Assembly (NCBI RefSeq): GCF_000485595.1
Contig: NW_014577081.1
Span: 991,438 to 1,023,271 of the forward strand
From: Priapulus caudatus
Lineage: Eukaryota; Priapulida; Priapulimorpha; Priapulimorphida; Priapulidae
Direction: 5' to 3'
DNA: 31,834 bases
Shown here piece by piece: positions 1 to 9,405 of this stretch. A program made the position numbers and the translations under genes. Every line of letters begins with the position of its first letter. Position 1 is the first letter of the stretch. The notes beneath the pieces were generated by a model. That model was given only the letters and a program-made list of their open reading frames with translations, made no database searches and was not told the origin of the DNA.

Positions 1-104
1 GTCGCCGGCTGGACAGTGGGGACCGACTGTGGCTGCGGTAGTCCCTGTTGCTGCGGCCGTAGTGCGGCGAATTCGATCTCGAGTAGGAGCGACTGCGCAG
101 AAAA

Positions 105-275
105 GCACGCGCTCGTTACGCCGACCTTGACCACAGGCCGCAACCCTACGACCTTGATTTCAGGTCGCAACCCTGTGACCTTGATCTCACGTCACGAACC
201 TACGACCTTGACCTCTGGTCACAACCCCGCAACCTTGACCGGAGGTCGCAACCCCACGAAAGTAGGGGTAGTAGT
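105..275. repeat. 27-bp tandem array with TCAAGGTC-type cores
   Basis: About five imperfect units of 26-28 bp, each carrying a core of the form YGACCTTGA (reverse complement TCAAGGTCR). The core resembles the extended nuclear-receptor half-site bound by ERR/NR5A-type receptors. The array lies 3' of the BEN gene and is repeated at about 10735-10870. It could be a plain minisatellite; a regulatory role is only inferred. Confidence 0.6.
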
Positions 276-630
276 CCCCTTTACAAAAGTAGAGCACTTT
301 ACGTCGGCTGGGTGAATTTCGCCCCCGTTACGTCCAATTACGAACGTGGGCGACGTTCGCTTGTTGAACAATGCAGCGTGCGATCGCGCCGCTTCGCTAC
401 TCGTGCTGCTATGACACGTTATGTTGTTATCAGTCTCGCAGTTTTCTATCTAGGGGATTACGATCGTGACAGCCATGTCTGTGTGCGTGTGCGGCCAAGT
501 GTGACCCCGTCAATCTCACACAAAATTCATACACAAGGAAGAAACAAAAAGCATACATCAGCGACACTTAACATCGACGAATACACATAATTAATGAACG
601 AAAGCAGTCATACACGACAATGACCCTTCT
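276..630. other. unassigned flank
   Basis: No gene recognised. Most of it (to about 535) recurs at about 10880-11162 with scattered single-base indels. Open frames here have no family resemblance. Confidence 0.4.
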
Positions 631-649
631 TTTTTAAATCTCCACAACT

Positions 650-655
650 TTTATT
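650..655 (-). terminator. putative poly(A) signal of the BEN gene
   Basis: AATAAA on the minus strand about 550 bases beyond the BEN stop codon. It is the first canonical signal I see downstream, which would give a 3' UTR of roughly 0.6 kb. Confidence 0.5.
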
Positions 656-1207
656 AAGAAATTTACAACGAAACACGATTTACACAATATAATACAAGAG
701 GAATCGGCCAGCTACTGCTAAAAAGCTTCGTTCTTACTTCACGAGCGAAGAACGAGCGAGCGCGTTAAATAAACGACGAGAGAAAAAATAAATTACATCC
801 GAGGCCTGTCCGCGCATTCCTGTAACGTCCGTCCGACGACCAGACTGCGACCGCTCTCCCACGACAACGGAGACGACGCGCAGCATCCGATATCGTTCCC
901 GTCTCGTGGGAAGCCTCGTCGCCGCGGAAACGCCGCGACACCACTGATCAATCGTCCCACGACAACGTGGGGCGCGCAGCATCTGAGATCCAAGAAGCCT
1001 CGTTGCCGCGGAAACGCGAGATCGTGCGACGGCCGCGCACCTCGAGCCACGCAGAATTGCCACGACAGATCCACGACGCGAGGTATCGATCGATCATTCT
1101 CCAGTAGTCGCCACTAACGCTGTCGCGAATCACGGGAGAGGATCGCTCAATTGTCTCACGCATGACGTCTCTTTTAGCCTGCAGATGGCGCCACCATTGC
1201 CGGTCGA

Positions 1208-3098
1208 TCACTCGATCGTCTCGCAGGAGGCGCCACCGCCGTCGCCCCCCGCTCCTCCGTTCTCCACCGCGCCCCCCGCCTCCTCCCCTCCCCCTCCCAC
1301 TCCCCCCGGCCCGTACTTCTCCAGGTCCTCGAGGTAGGCGCGGCGGCACTTGTCGTTCATCGCGTGGCGAATCGCGTGTCGGCGCGCGCCGTGCGCGAGC
1401 GTTCCCGGGAACTCGACCTCGAGCTGCGAGAGGATCGCGTTCACGCGCACGGGGTCGAGCTTCTGCTTGCGTATGCGCCCGTGCTTCGTCAGCACCATGC
1501 CTCCCTTCAGCGTCGAGCCGCGCAGTTCGGCACGCGAGAACAGCAGTGACATCAGCTTCAGCACAAAGTGGTTCGAGGAGAGGCGCGCGCGCTCGAACGC
1601 GGCCTCGTAGACGCGACGCGGGATCTCGATCGGGCGCCAGCTGTGCGGCGCCAGCACCACGTTGTCGCCGACGACGACGCCGTACGCGGGCTTCACCGAC
1701 AGGAACTCTCCTCCTCCTCCTGTACCGACGTACGGCTGGACGGCGGCGGCGGCTGCGGAGGAGGAGGGGGGCTTCCACTTCGGCTGGTGGTAGAGTGTGA
1801 GGGACGACGGCGACGCGCCGGCAGGGGGCGCCGCCGCGTGCGCCGCCGACAGCAGCGTGTTCTCGGACTCGCGCACAAGCAGCGGCAGCGCGTCGACGAG
1901 GAACGCGTCCTGCTGCTGCTGCTGCTGGGTCGTCGTCGTCGTCATGGGCGACAGCGACGCGGACGCGCGCAGGCTCTGCAGCATGTCCGGGATGTTCGGC
2001 GGAGGCTGCGCGAAGCCGCCGTCGCCCCCGGTGATCACCGGCAGCCAATCGGCAAACTGCGACGCCGCCGCCCCCGGCTCCTCCTTCATGGCCGCCGCCA
2101 CCTGCAGGTCAAAGGTCACGGCGCCGCGGCAGCCGGGCGCCGGCCCACTCAGCTCCGACTTGACGGTGTCGAACGCGCCGAGGTCGTCGGGGTGCGACGC
2201 CGGCGCCACCTGGTGCTGCCGCCTCCTTGCGGCGGCGGCGTAGATGTGCGCCGAGGACGCCGGGTAGTAGGGGGCTCGAGTGGCGCCCTCCGGCGGCAGC
2301 GGCGAGTGCGCGGACAGGTTCGTGCTGCGCGAGTCGTCGTCGCAAACCTCGCCGCCGCCATCGTCGTCGTCGCTGTCGTCGAGTTCGATTATCTCCGTTA
2401 TGTACTTCTCGACGTCCGACCGTCGTTGCTGCTGCTGCTGCATCGTGCTGGAATCCGCCGTGTGCCGCCGTGCCGCACCGCCAGGGGGCGCCTCCGACGT
2501 CGTCTGCTCCTTGCCGAACCGTGATTCCGCGTCGATCGCGTCGTCAACGGCGACGACGTTGCCCGGCAACGGCGCGCATCTCGCGTCCGCATCCGCGCAC
2601 GCCTGTGCCACGCGGCATGCCCCCCTGCTCCCTCCACTGGCGCCCTCTCTCTTCGGCACGACCGCGCCCCACGGCGCCAACGTCTGAGCGCCCGTCGCAA
2701 CCGCTTCGCCTCCCGCGAGCAGACGCGCCGCCGCGCCGACCGCGGGTTGCCGCGGCGACGGCTCGGCGGCAGCCTCCCGCCACGATGTCAGCGTCTGCGC
2801 GAGTTCGCGAAGCTCTTTGATGATCGTGACGTTCTGTTGTTCCATGCGATCGAGCCGCTTCTCGATGTCGGCTAGCCGCGAGTCGACGGGGGCGCCACCG
2901 TCGGCGTGCGAGTCCGCCGCCGGCGCCGCCGCGGCTACGGAGTTTTCGCGAGCGCGCGCCGGCAGCGTCGCCGCGCGTTGCAAAGCGTGGATCGGAGATC
3001 GCGAGATGAGCGCTGCGAGCAGGTCGCCGTACGCGCCCGCGCCGCCGGCGGCGTCGTCATCGCTACTCCGCGCCGCGTTCTTCCTGCCTCGCTCCGAT
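1208..3098 (-). CDS. BEN-domain protein, large terminal exon
   Basis: BEN domains bind DNA and mediate protein contacts in chromatin and transcription factors. This exon opens after an acceptor ending TTGCAG and runs 629 complete codons to a TGA. From its start it shows a short basic-to-acidic stretch (RKNAARSSDDD). A heptad-like segment follows (LADIEKRLDRMEQQN to LAQTLTSW, about residues 118-153 of the assembled protein). Next come low-complexity Ala/Gly/Gln tracts and IIELDDSDDDD, a SUMO-interaction-type motif. VKSE and MKEE fit the SUMO acceptor pattern. The BEN domain is at about residues 520-640 (core LKLMSLLFSRAELRGSTL, then KLDPVRVNAILSQLEVEFPG). The tail is Gly-rich. The first in-frame Met lies inside the coiled coil, so an upstream exon is needed. 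The 36-, 87- and 15-nt exons supply it in phase, giving about 675 residues. Long open frames on the opposite strand are GC-driven shadows. Confidence 0.9.
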
Positions 3099-3629
3099 CT
3101 GCAACACAGACAGGAAGAACGGCGTTGTCAGTTCCGAAGAACCTGCGGCGCGCGGGCCGCCTCCGTTCTCCGTTCCACGATCCTCGCTTTGCAACGAACG
3201 GCGCATCACCCTGCCCCCCCCCCTTTTGCGACGGAAACGCGATTTCGGGAAAACGCGCGACCGAGTTCGTTTTTGTCGTGTTTAAAAAAAAAAAACGGAG
3301 AGACTGCTCGGGTTTTAGTTCGACGCTTCGGCGACCTTTGGCTTTCTCGCGAGTCGGTTATGCACACGATCGCACACGAAACCGCACGCACACAGACATG
3401 GTCTGACAGTTGGTGGAAATGGTACAGGGGTGAAATTCACTCAGTAGCCTTTCGACATGCATTATTTATAACTCATTTCTGTTGAACTATTTTTTAGAGT
3501 GAAACCCTAGTATAGCATATGATATGGTTAAAGAGAAACTAAACTGCAGAAAAATTTGTGCTAATAATGTATCTACAATCTACCAGGAAAGTAATACTAG
3601 GAACGTTACATGAATTTGTACACACTTAC
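3099..3629 (-). other. intron between microexon and BEN exon
   Basis: Bounded by GTAAGT and TTGCAG. It holds a 12-base A run and a 10-base C run on the plus strand. No further exon that keeps the frame was found in it. Confidence 0.6.
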
Positions 3630-3644
3630 CTTCTGCTTCTTGAA
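3630..3644 (-). CDS. 15-nt microexon of the RS-BEN gene (YSRSR)
   Basis: Only 15 nt, between a strong acceptor (T-run then TAG) and a perfect donor (AG|GTAAGT). It enters at phase 2 and leaves at phase 2. It completes a Tyr codon, adds Ser-Arg-Ser-Arg, and its last two bases complete an Arg codon with the BEN exon. It thus extends the RS repeat. Without it, joining the 87-nt exon to the BEN exon would create TAA at the junction, so inclusion decides whether the BEN part is translated. The equivalent in the second copy (about 12830-12846) is altered by indels. Confidence 0.75.
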
Positions 3645-3863
3645 CTAAAAAAAACCACGAGAAATACATTTAGTGATGATATGACAAAACATTTTAATTA
3701 AACCAATAGAACTTGATAGTATTTTTAAAACAATATAAAATCTAATTGCTTTCTTTGTAGGTAAAAATATTTGACTAGGCATCGCTTAGCAAGATTAAAT
3801 ATGAGCGATGAATTTTAATCATAGATCTGTTTCATTTTAATCAAAGATCAAAGATCTACTTAC

Positions 3864-3950
3864 TATGACTTTGACTTCTTTCCTTTGGAATACGACCGTG
3901 ATCTTGAGCGACTGTATTTCGTGCGTTTTCGTTGTGACCGCGACCGGCTC
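3864..3950 (-). CDS. RS-domain exon of the RS-BEN gene
   Basis: An 87-nt exon between TTTCAG and GTAAGT. Read in the phase set by the preceding exon it gives 28 residues beginning SRSRSQRKRTKYSRSRSRS and ending SKGKKSKS, followed by a split Tyr codon. RS domains direct nuclear-speckle localisation and contacts between splicing factors. If the donor is not used, the frame stops at once (TAG overlaps the donor). The same exon without splicing could therefore end a short RS protein. It resembles the first RS domain of Tra2, and exons for a Tra2-type RRM lie downstream of the second copy. Confidence 0.72.
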
Positions 3951-4140
3951 CTGAAACAAGTGAACGAAGATGCGTTATCGAACCGCCATTGTGCCGTCGA
4001 TCGTTTTTCGATCATTTAAACCCTAAAAAATCTAAACATTAAGTTTAACACCTGTTTATAAGTCTCAAATAGTAAAGTAGTAAATCACGCTGGTTCGATC
4101 GCCGTTACTTAAGCAGAATCTCATTCTGTTAGACTGTTAC

Positions 4141-4176
4141 GTTCTCTTCTTCTTATCCTTGCGAGACCCGTACATT
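4141..4176 (-). CDS. probable start exon of the RS-BEN gene (MYGSRKDKKKR)
   Basis: After an acceptor-like TCTCACAG, an ATG opens one base in and reads MYGSRKDKKKR, then two bases of a Thr codon at a GTAACA donor. The next exon supplies the matching base, so the phase is right. The donor is weaker than those of the other exons. The ATG is the likely start, because no minus-strand ATG exists in the CpG-rich stretch upstream (5881-6245). Alternatively the exon extends upstream as an unspliced 5' UTR. Confidence 0.6.
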
Positions 4177-4318
4177 CTGTGAGAGAACTGATGCCTAGGG
4201 AGCGATGATGTGTGCTTGGATATCGAGCACGGCAGGATAGGAGCATGCCTGGCACGCGTCACCTGCCAGCTACAGGCGGACTAGTTACACTGCAGCCAAG
4301 GAGCAGCAGTGGACAGTA

Positions 4319-4469
4319 CAGTCAAACCTCGGTTATCCAAACATCAATTATCTGAATTTCGGATTATGCGATCTCAAGGTCCCGTGAATATTTAATAAGC
4401 CACTAGACCATCAGTTATCTGAACAAAATACTCCCCGCCCGTCTCGTTCGGATAATCGAGGTTTAATTG
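4319..4469. mobile_element. pogo/Tigger-like MITE
   Basis: A 151-bp element with inverted ends CAGTCAAACCTCGGTTATCC and CAATTAAACCTCGATTATCC, flanked by TA on both sides, as for Tc1/mariner/pogo insertions. It is too short to encode a transposase. A copy sits at the matching place in the second block (13533-13693), so insertion predates the duplication or allele split. Confidence 0.8.
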
Positions 4470-4502
4470 TAATCGGTTCGTTGCCACCATCATGTCATGT
4501 CA

Positions 4503-5138
4503 GCTTAGCAGTGCTCAATTTTAAGGTTTTTTTTGGGTTGTCCGGAGGACAACCAAGAGAGTAGCATATGGTTGTCCCACAAGAGTTTTGGTTGTCCGGA
4601 TATTATTTAAACATGTGCTGCATGCGCTCTGCTCACGTGATGCTCAGTGCTGTAAAGCAAAAGGCCTAATCATTATATGAAGAGAATAAAATATTGGTAA
4701 TGTGGTAAATGATGCTGGGATCAATGACGTATAATAATAGTAATTAAAAGTTGCATGAAATTTATTTCATAACATTTACATTAAGTTAACTAACACTACT
4801 AACATTACTAACATTACTAACATTACTAACACTGTGTCAAGTCACAGATGAGTAAAAATTGAAAATTAACACGAAACATTGTGTTGTTAAACACGTGATG
4901 TTATACTTTGTATCAAGCAAGCCAAACAATGCGTCTAGACATGTACGTTTGCAGCGTATTGTGCAACCCTTACCTGGCCGTATGTAAAATGAACGCGCGC
5001 ATTAATAAATTTATGAATATAAATTTTTTTATAGAGGTTGGACACCGGACAACCACGGAAGCAATTTGTAGTTGCCCGAGAGAAAATCCAGTCGTCACGG
5101 ACGACCGGACGACTGTTAAAATTGAGCCCTGCTTAGCA
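4503..5138. mobile_element. non-autonomous hAT-like element with 8-bp target duplication
   Basis: About 620 bp bounded by the direct repeat GCTTAGCA (4503-4510 and 5131-5138). Its inverted ends are CAGTGCTCAATTTTAA and CAGGGCTCAATTTTAA (15 of 16 match). Subterminal copies of GGTTGTCCGG occur in both orientations, and a small CTAACATTA tandem run lies inside (about 4788-4830). No transposase is visible. The second block lacks the element and keeps one copy of the target (about 13735), showing the empty site. The 8-bp duplication and CAG start point to hAT. Confidence 0.82.
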
Positions 5139-5179
5139 TCGTCAAACCACACAGCCACTGAAGCCACGCAGTGTAACGC

Positions 5180-5700
5180 TGTTACCTTTAATGCACTTAC
5201 CCCCCTCCACCTCCACCGCACCACAACAAGCTATTACTTTCAATGCACTTACCCACTTAACTACCGCACCGCAACAGGCTGTTACCTTCAAAGAATTTAC
5301 CCCCTCACTACAGCACAACAACAGGCTGTTACTTTTAATGCACTTATCTCCACCCATCGCACAACAGGCTGTTACCTTCAATGCACTTACTCCTCTCTAT
5401 CCCACAACAGGCTGTTACCTTCAATGCACTTACTCCCCTCTATCCAACAACAGGCTGTTACCTTCAATGCACTTACTTCTCTCTATCCCACAACAGGCTA
5501 TTACCTTCATGCACTTACTTCTCTCTATCCCACAACAGGCTATTACCTTCAATGCACTTACTCCCCTCTATCCAACAACAGGCTGTTACCTTCAATGCAC
5601 TTACTCCCCTCCTCTACGACACCAGGACAAGCTGTTACCTTCAATGCACTCACCCCCTCCTCACGACAACAAGCCATTACGCTTGATGAACCTACCCCTT
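5180..5700. repeat. 43-45 bp minisatellite
   Basis: About a dozen units of the type GCTGTTACCTTCAATGCACT + TACTCC..CTATCCAACAACAG. The middle units (5380-5620) are nearly identical and the outer ones diverged. The second block has a shorter, more disordered version (13785-14175). Long open frames across it come from the repeat and are not genes. Confidence 0.85.
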
Positions 5701-5849
5701 CTCCATTCCGCCTCGACCAGCCGTTAACTTTACAGACATACCCCCTTCTTAACTGCCTTGTGGCACGGTCTTACCTTCAATGCACTGCCACCCCCCCCCC
5801 TCACACACACACAACCAACCCCACTACACTGCACTACGCCGGCGAGTTA

Positions 5850-6240
5850 TCGTCGGCTCTCCGACCTCGTAAGAATCAACCACGGCGCTCGTAAAAAACT
5901 ACGACCTTGGCAGTGCAACGATTGGGGCGGACGGATCGGCCGCTCGGTCGCGCTGTTAATTAGATCCGATGAAGTCGAAGATGAACGCAAACGCCGGCGC
6001 GTGCGAAAAAACTCGGATCTGGAGTGACGCACGCTCGCGACTGCGGCAGAGGGGAGGGAGCGAGTTGGAAACGTTGCCAGAAAGAATTGGGACACGCGAA
6101 AAAACGAGCAAGACTGAAGGATGATTGATCGATCGATCTACGAGCAGTCGCGCAGAAAAACCACCTTCCGCTCAGTCGAGGTGCACCGTGATCTAGGCCG
6201 CTCACCGACACACGCAGGGGTATACTGGTGAGGAACAACC
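5850..6240 (-). promoter_or_regulatory. putative CpG-rich promoter/5' UTR of the RS-BEN gene
   Basis: CpG-dense DNA upstream of the first coding exon, with no minus-strand ATG from 5881 to 6245. It is also retained in the second block (about 14330-14740). No TATA element in a convincing place, so a CpG-type start is inferred. Confidence 0.35.
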
Positions 6241-6270
6241 AACCTCATGTAACTACATGAGTGTAGCTAT

Positions 6271-7058
6271 ATGTACATGTATACATATACTATATATATA
6301 TATATTATTGTGTTCGTTCGCGCATGCGTCTTTGTTTGTTTACGTTCGTTTGTTTGCTTGTTTCTGGTTTCCGTATACATGCACGTGTCTGTCTGCGCAC
6401 GTGTGCAAGTAACAAATAAACAGCAACGAATACAAACAAAAGTCAGCGAGTCTAGATCCGCGCCCCCCCTTCTCTCTCTCTCTCTCTCTCTCTCTCTGCC
6501 AGCCCGTGCCAAGGGTATGAGCGCAGGAGAGTCTCTAGTACTCCCTACACCCCATACAACCCGAGAGAGAGCACGCACGCACGCGCGCGTGCAGGGAGCG
6601 GGCGGACGCGCGTGTTTTGTCACTAACACACTACATCCATCGTGAGGTCGACATGCGGTTTTACTCTTAGTATCGGTCCCGACCTGCAAGCAACAACATC
6701 ATCATGGCTCCGCGGAGCGATCGAGCGAACTTCTATTGCAAGGTGGCGCCACGTCACCGTTCTACGCGTGTGCGGGGAATTTCCCCAAAGCATTATGGGA
6801 GAGTGCAAGGCGGCGGTGCTGCTACGCACTGTCTAATCGATTATATATGAAGCTTTCGACACCAAATGAGGCTAACATAGGGCTAACCGAGTAATATCTG
6901 TAAGCGAATAACTAGGTTTGAGGAGCGGGGGATGTTAAACGCGGGGTACGCTATGTGGTCGCATGGCGGGCCGGCTTTACGTGGATCGTGAAGCTGTACT
7001 TCTGTAATCGTACTTCACTATTCTAGGCGGGGGAGACGTTTCGAATGTATTAAGCATG
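6271..7058. other. spacer with simple repeats
   Basis: Homology between the two blocks ends near the start of this stretch. It holds TA- and GTTT-rich sequence, a (TC)13 run at 6471-6497 and an ACGC-rich run near 6572-6590. No gene recognised. Confidence 0.5.
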
Positions 7059-7560
7059 GCCTGTGTGGGAGCTATTATAACCTGCTACAGTTGCTTCTAA
7101 CGGTACCCCCATCCCCTGAATGTATGAACTAGGGCCTGTGTGGGACGTATTACAAACTGCTACAGTAGCTTCTAACATCGCTCCCCACAATCCGAATATA
7201 TTTGACAGTGCCTGTGAGGGAGATATTATAACCTGCTACAGTAGCTTCTAACATAGCTCCCCACCCCCTGAATGTATTCAGCATGGCCTGTGTGATTTAT
7301 ATTATAACCTGTTACAGTAGCTTCTAACATCACTCCCCATCCCCTGAATGTATTAACTAGGGCCCGAGTGGGAGATATTACAAACTGCTACAGTTACTTC
7401 CAACAGCACCCCTCCCCCTAATCCAAATGTATTTGACAGTGCCTGTAAGGGAGATACTACAAACTGCTACAATGGCTTCTAACCATACCCCCCGCCCCCC
7501 ATTCCCGAATGTATTGGGCAAGGCCTGTGTGGGAAATGCTACAGTTCCTATCTAAGCCCC
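7059..7560. repeat. 76-bp tandem array with three-unit higher order
   Basis: Units starting GCCTGTGTGGGA begin at 7059, 7134, 7210, 7286, 7362, 7441 and 7523. Unit ends alternate (AACTAGG, TTGACAGT, CAGCATG-like) and the series repeats, so units 1-3 resemble 4-6. This indicates a ~228-bp higher-order period. No coding role. Confidence 0.85.
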
Positions 7561-7696
7561 ACCTACAATTAAGCCGTCCTTATACGCACTGCGCTGGGCG
7601 TCGTCGCCCCCCTCCGCTGCGTGTTTCCGCACCCCCGGCGCGGCCATTCAGACGCCAGGCAGCGGGGACGCCAGCAGACGGGGGCAAACGCGTGAT

Positions 7697-8030
7697 TCAT
7701 CCCGGTACTTTACGCGGAGATACGAGCCGCGGACCGGTCGCAGCGCGATAGCCGAGGCAGTAGCCGCGCCCTCCCTCTTGTATCCTCCTCCTCGCGTCCT
7801 CCTCCTCCGTAGCCACCTCCTCCTCCGTCAGCCGGCTCCTCCTCCAGCCGTACCCTCCGTCCTCCTCGCTGTTAGCCGCCTCCTCCTTCTCCTCCGTTAC
7901 CCTCTCGCCGCCGCCGTATCCGCCGCCTCCTCCCTCGCTAGCCTCCCCGCCGCCCGTAGTCGTTCCTCGACGGCCGCCCCCACCGCCCGCGCGCCTCCGC
8001 CGCCGCTGTAAGCCCGCAGACGACATCGTC
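7697..8030 (-). pseudogene. tra2: Tra2-like: Gly-rich linker and C-terminal RS exon, frame broken
   Basis: Read on the minus strand, GGA/GGC/TAC repeats give a Gly-Tyr-rich linker. It is followed by RS-type codons and an ending close to SYSPRKYR-stop, the layout of the Tra2 tail (linker then RS2). The signal hops between frames because of single-base insertions and deletions. No one frame is intact. Either a decayed copy or consensus error; see the RRM exons. Confidence 0.65.
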
Positions 8031-8234
8031 GGAGTTATTTGACGCGGGTAACCGCGGAGACGACGCGGCATTTTGTATCGAATTTTTTTCCATACTAGAA
8101 TTTCGTTTAAAAAACACGCGATACAAGTCCCACGTCTTAGCGACAGTCGCCGTTTTTTTTCCCGAACCACTTTTTTCAAAGACCGGCCGCGCAGCGTATC
8201 TTAGATCTTGAGATAGGGGTGGGCCGGAAAGCGG

Positions 8235-8376
8235 GATATCGTACCGCCGGTGGGTCGACCAGGCTAGAAACTTCGGGGTGGGTGTGTGCGCACGCTTTCG
8301 TGATCGAGTAGTCGGACTCGATTGCGCGCCCATCCAGCCCTCTATGCCGGCGCAGCTCTCCTTCGCCCTTGGCGCG
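8235..8376 (-). pseudogene. tra2: Tra2-like: end of RRM and linker exon, frameshifted
   Basis: One frame gives GLDGRAI..SDYSITK and another gives KRAHTPTP, then HRRYD. Together they match the conserved Tra2 segment that ends the RRM ([21 protein letters not shown]) and begins the linker. At least one extra base falls between ITK and RAHTPTP, and others lie before and after it. The amino acids on either side of each shift are well conserved, which argues for recent or artificial indels rather than old decay. Confidence 0.8.
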
Positions 8377-8818
8377 TGTGCGCAAATAACAGAGAACGTC
8401 AATAATGACGACCGCAGTCGAAACAGAAACCCCCCCCGCAGCCGTCTCCACGAAGGCACCGTAACAATACAACTACTCCTTGCAGATTGTAGATGTACAT
8501 ATATAATTGCTTGACAGCCTGGCAGTTTAAAAAGGCTAGCGATACATGCTCAATATATAACACTGGCGAATCCTTGTACGCGTATCCCTTCGCGAACCGA
8601 GCAGCAGCATTGCCTTACCCCCAAATCACGCGAGACACAGACGACAAATCGACTGGCCACCCTCAAATGAAAACTTACAGTAGGCGGCCTACCTATGTGA
8701 GTAAAAGTCGGCCGCTGCAATGCTTAAACTATTAAAGACTCTACACACCACGTTACTAAACACCACGTTCAACCTCGCTCAGATACTGACATGCACTCTT
8801 TTTTTTACTACGCCAGAA

Positions 8819-8953
8819 AGAAGGGCAGGGAGGGAGCGAGGAGGGAGGGCAGGAGGAGGACCAGCGGAGGAGGCAGGGAGGAGAGGAGCGCAGGAGCGGA
8901 GGGCGAGGGAGCCGAGGGAGGGCAGCGAGGAGCGCAGGAGAGGAGGAGGACGC
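8819..8953. repeat. purine-rich G/A low-complexity run in a Tra2 intron
   Basis: GGGAGGGAGCGAGGAGG-type sequence on the plus strand, between the exons ending at 8975 and beginning near 8376. It reads as a long polypyrimidine tract in the Tra2 transcript. Confidence 0.7.
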
Positions 8954-8974
8954 CACATCCCACAGCCTACTCAC

Positions 8975-9035
8975 TCTGTCGCATTCATCTTGATTCTTGT
9001 AGTGGACGAAGGCAAAACCGCGAGACTTTCCCGGT
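8975..9035 (-). CDS. tra2: Tra2-like RRM exon carrying RNP1 (clean frame)
   Basis: A 61-nt exon between TTCCCACAG and the consensus donor GTGAGT. It reads PGKSRGFAFVHYKNQDECDR. KSRGFAFVHY is the RNP1 octamer that contacts RNA in RRM domains, and the wording is that of Tra2. Tra2 proteins bind GAA-rich exonic enhancers and activate splicing. This exon has no frame damage, unlike its neighbours. Confidence 0.85.
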
Positions 9036-9405
9036 CTGTGGGAAAACAAGGCGAAGCACGTTAAGGCACTGAAGTTAAAGTTTGAAGATGAGATTCTAGC
9101 ATATGCAATCTGGGCCTTCATTGTCAGAAACAAAATGACTTTAGTCTCAATATTAACTTTGTCTAAAGTGTCACTCTGCATGTCTGTCACAGACAGTGAG
9201 CGCGGAGAGAAACAAGTGAACAGTCGTGCCGGCCAAACCGCCTCACTGCGCCCCCGCCGGCATTCAAGCCGCAAACGGATCTCGCTCCGAAAACACGACG
9301 TTCACTTGTCCACTACGTGCGTAAACGGCGACGACGATCAGAAATCGAACGAAACTTCGCGCGCAAAAAAACAAGAGCGTCGCGCAGCGAGTGCGCCCAC
9401 CTTAC

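Noticed and set aside
948-2524. Long open frames on both strands overlapping the BEN exon
   Set aside because: Arg/Ala/Pro-heavy shadow frames of a very GC-rich exon; no domains, and they conflict with the BEN frame.
3864-3950. RS exon as the last exon of a separate small SR gene ending at TAG
   Set aside because: The TAG overlaps a perfect GTAAGT donor, and the microexon and BEN exon continue in phase, so splicing is the better reading; it remains possible as an isoform.
4908-5894. 328-codon plus-strand frame
   Set aside because: It is the minisatellite and part of the hAT-like element read through; the repeated peptide changes with frame because the unit length is not a multiple of three.
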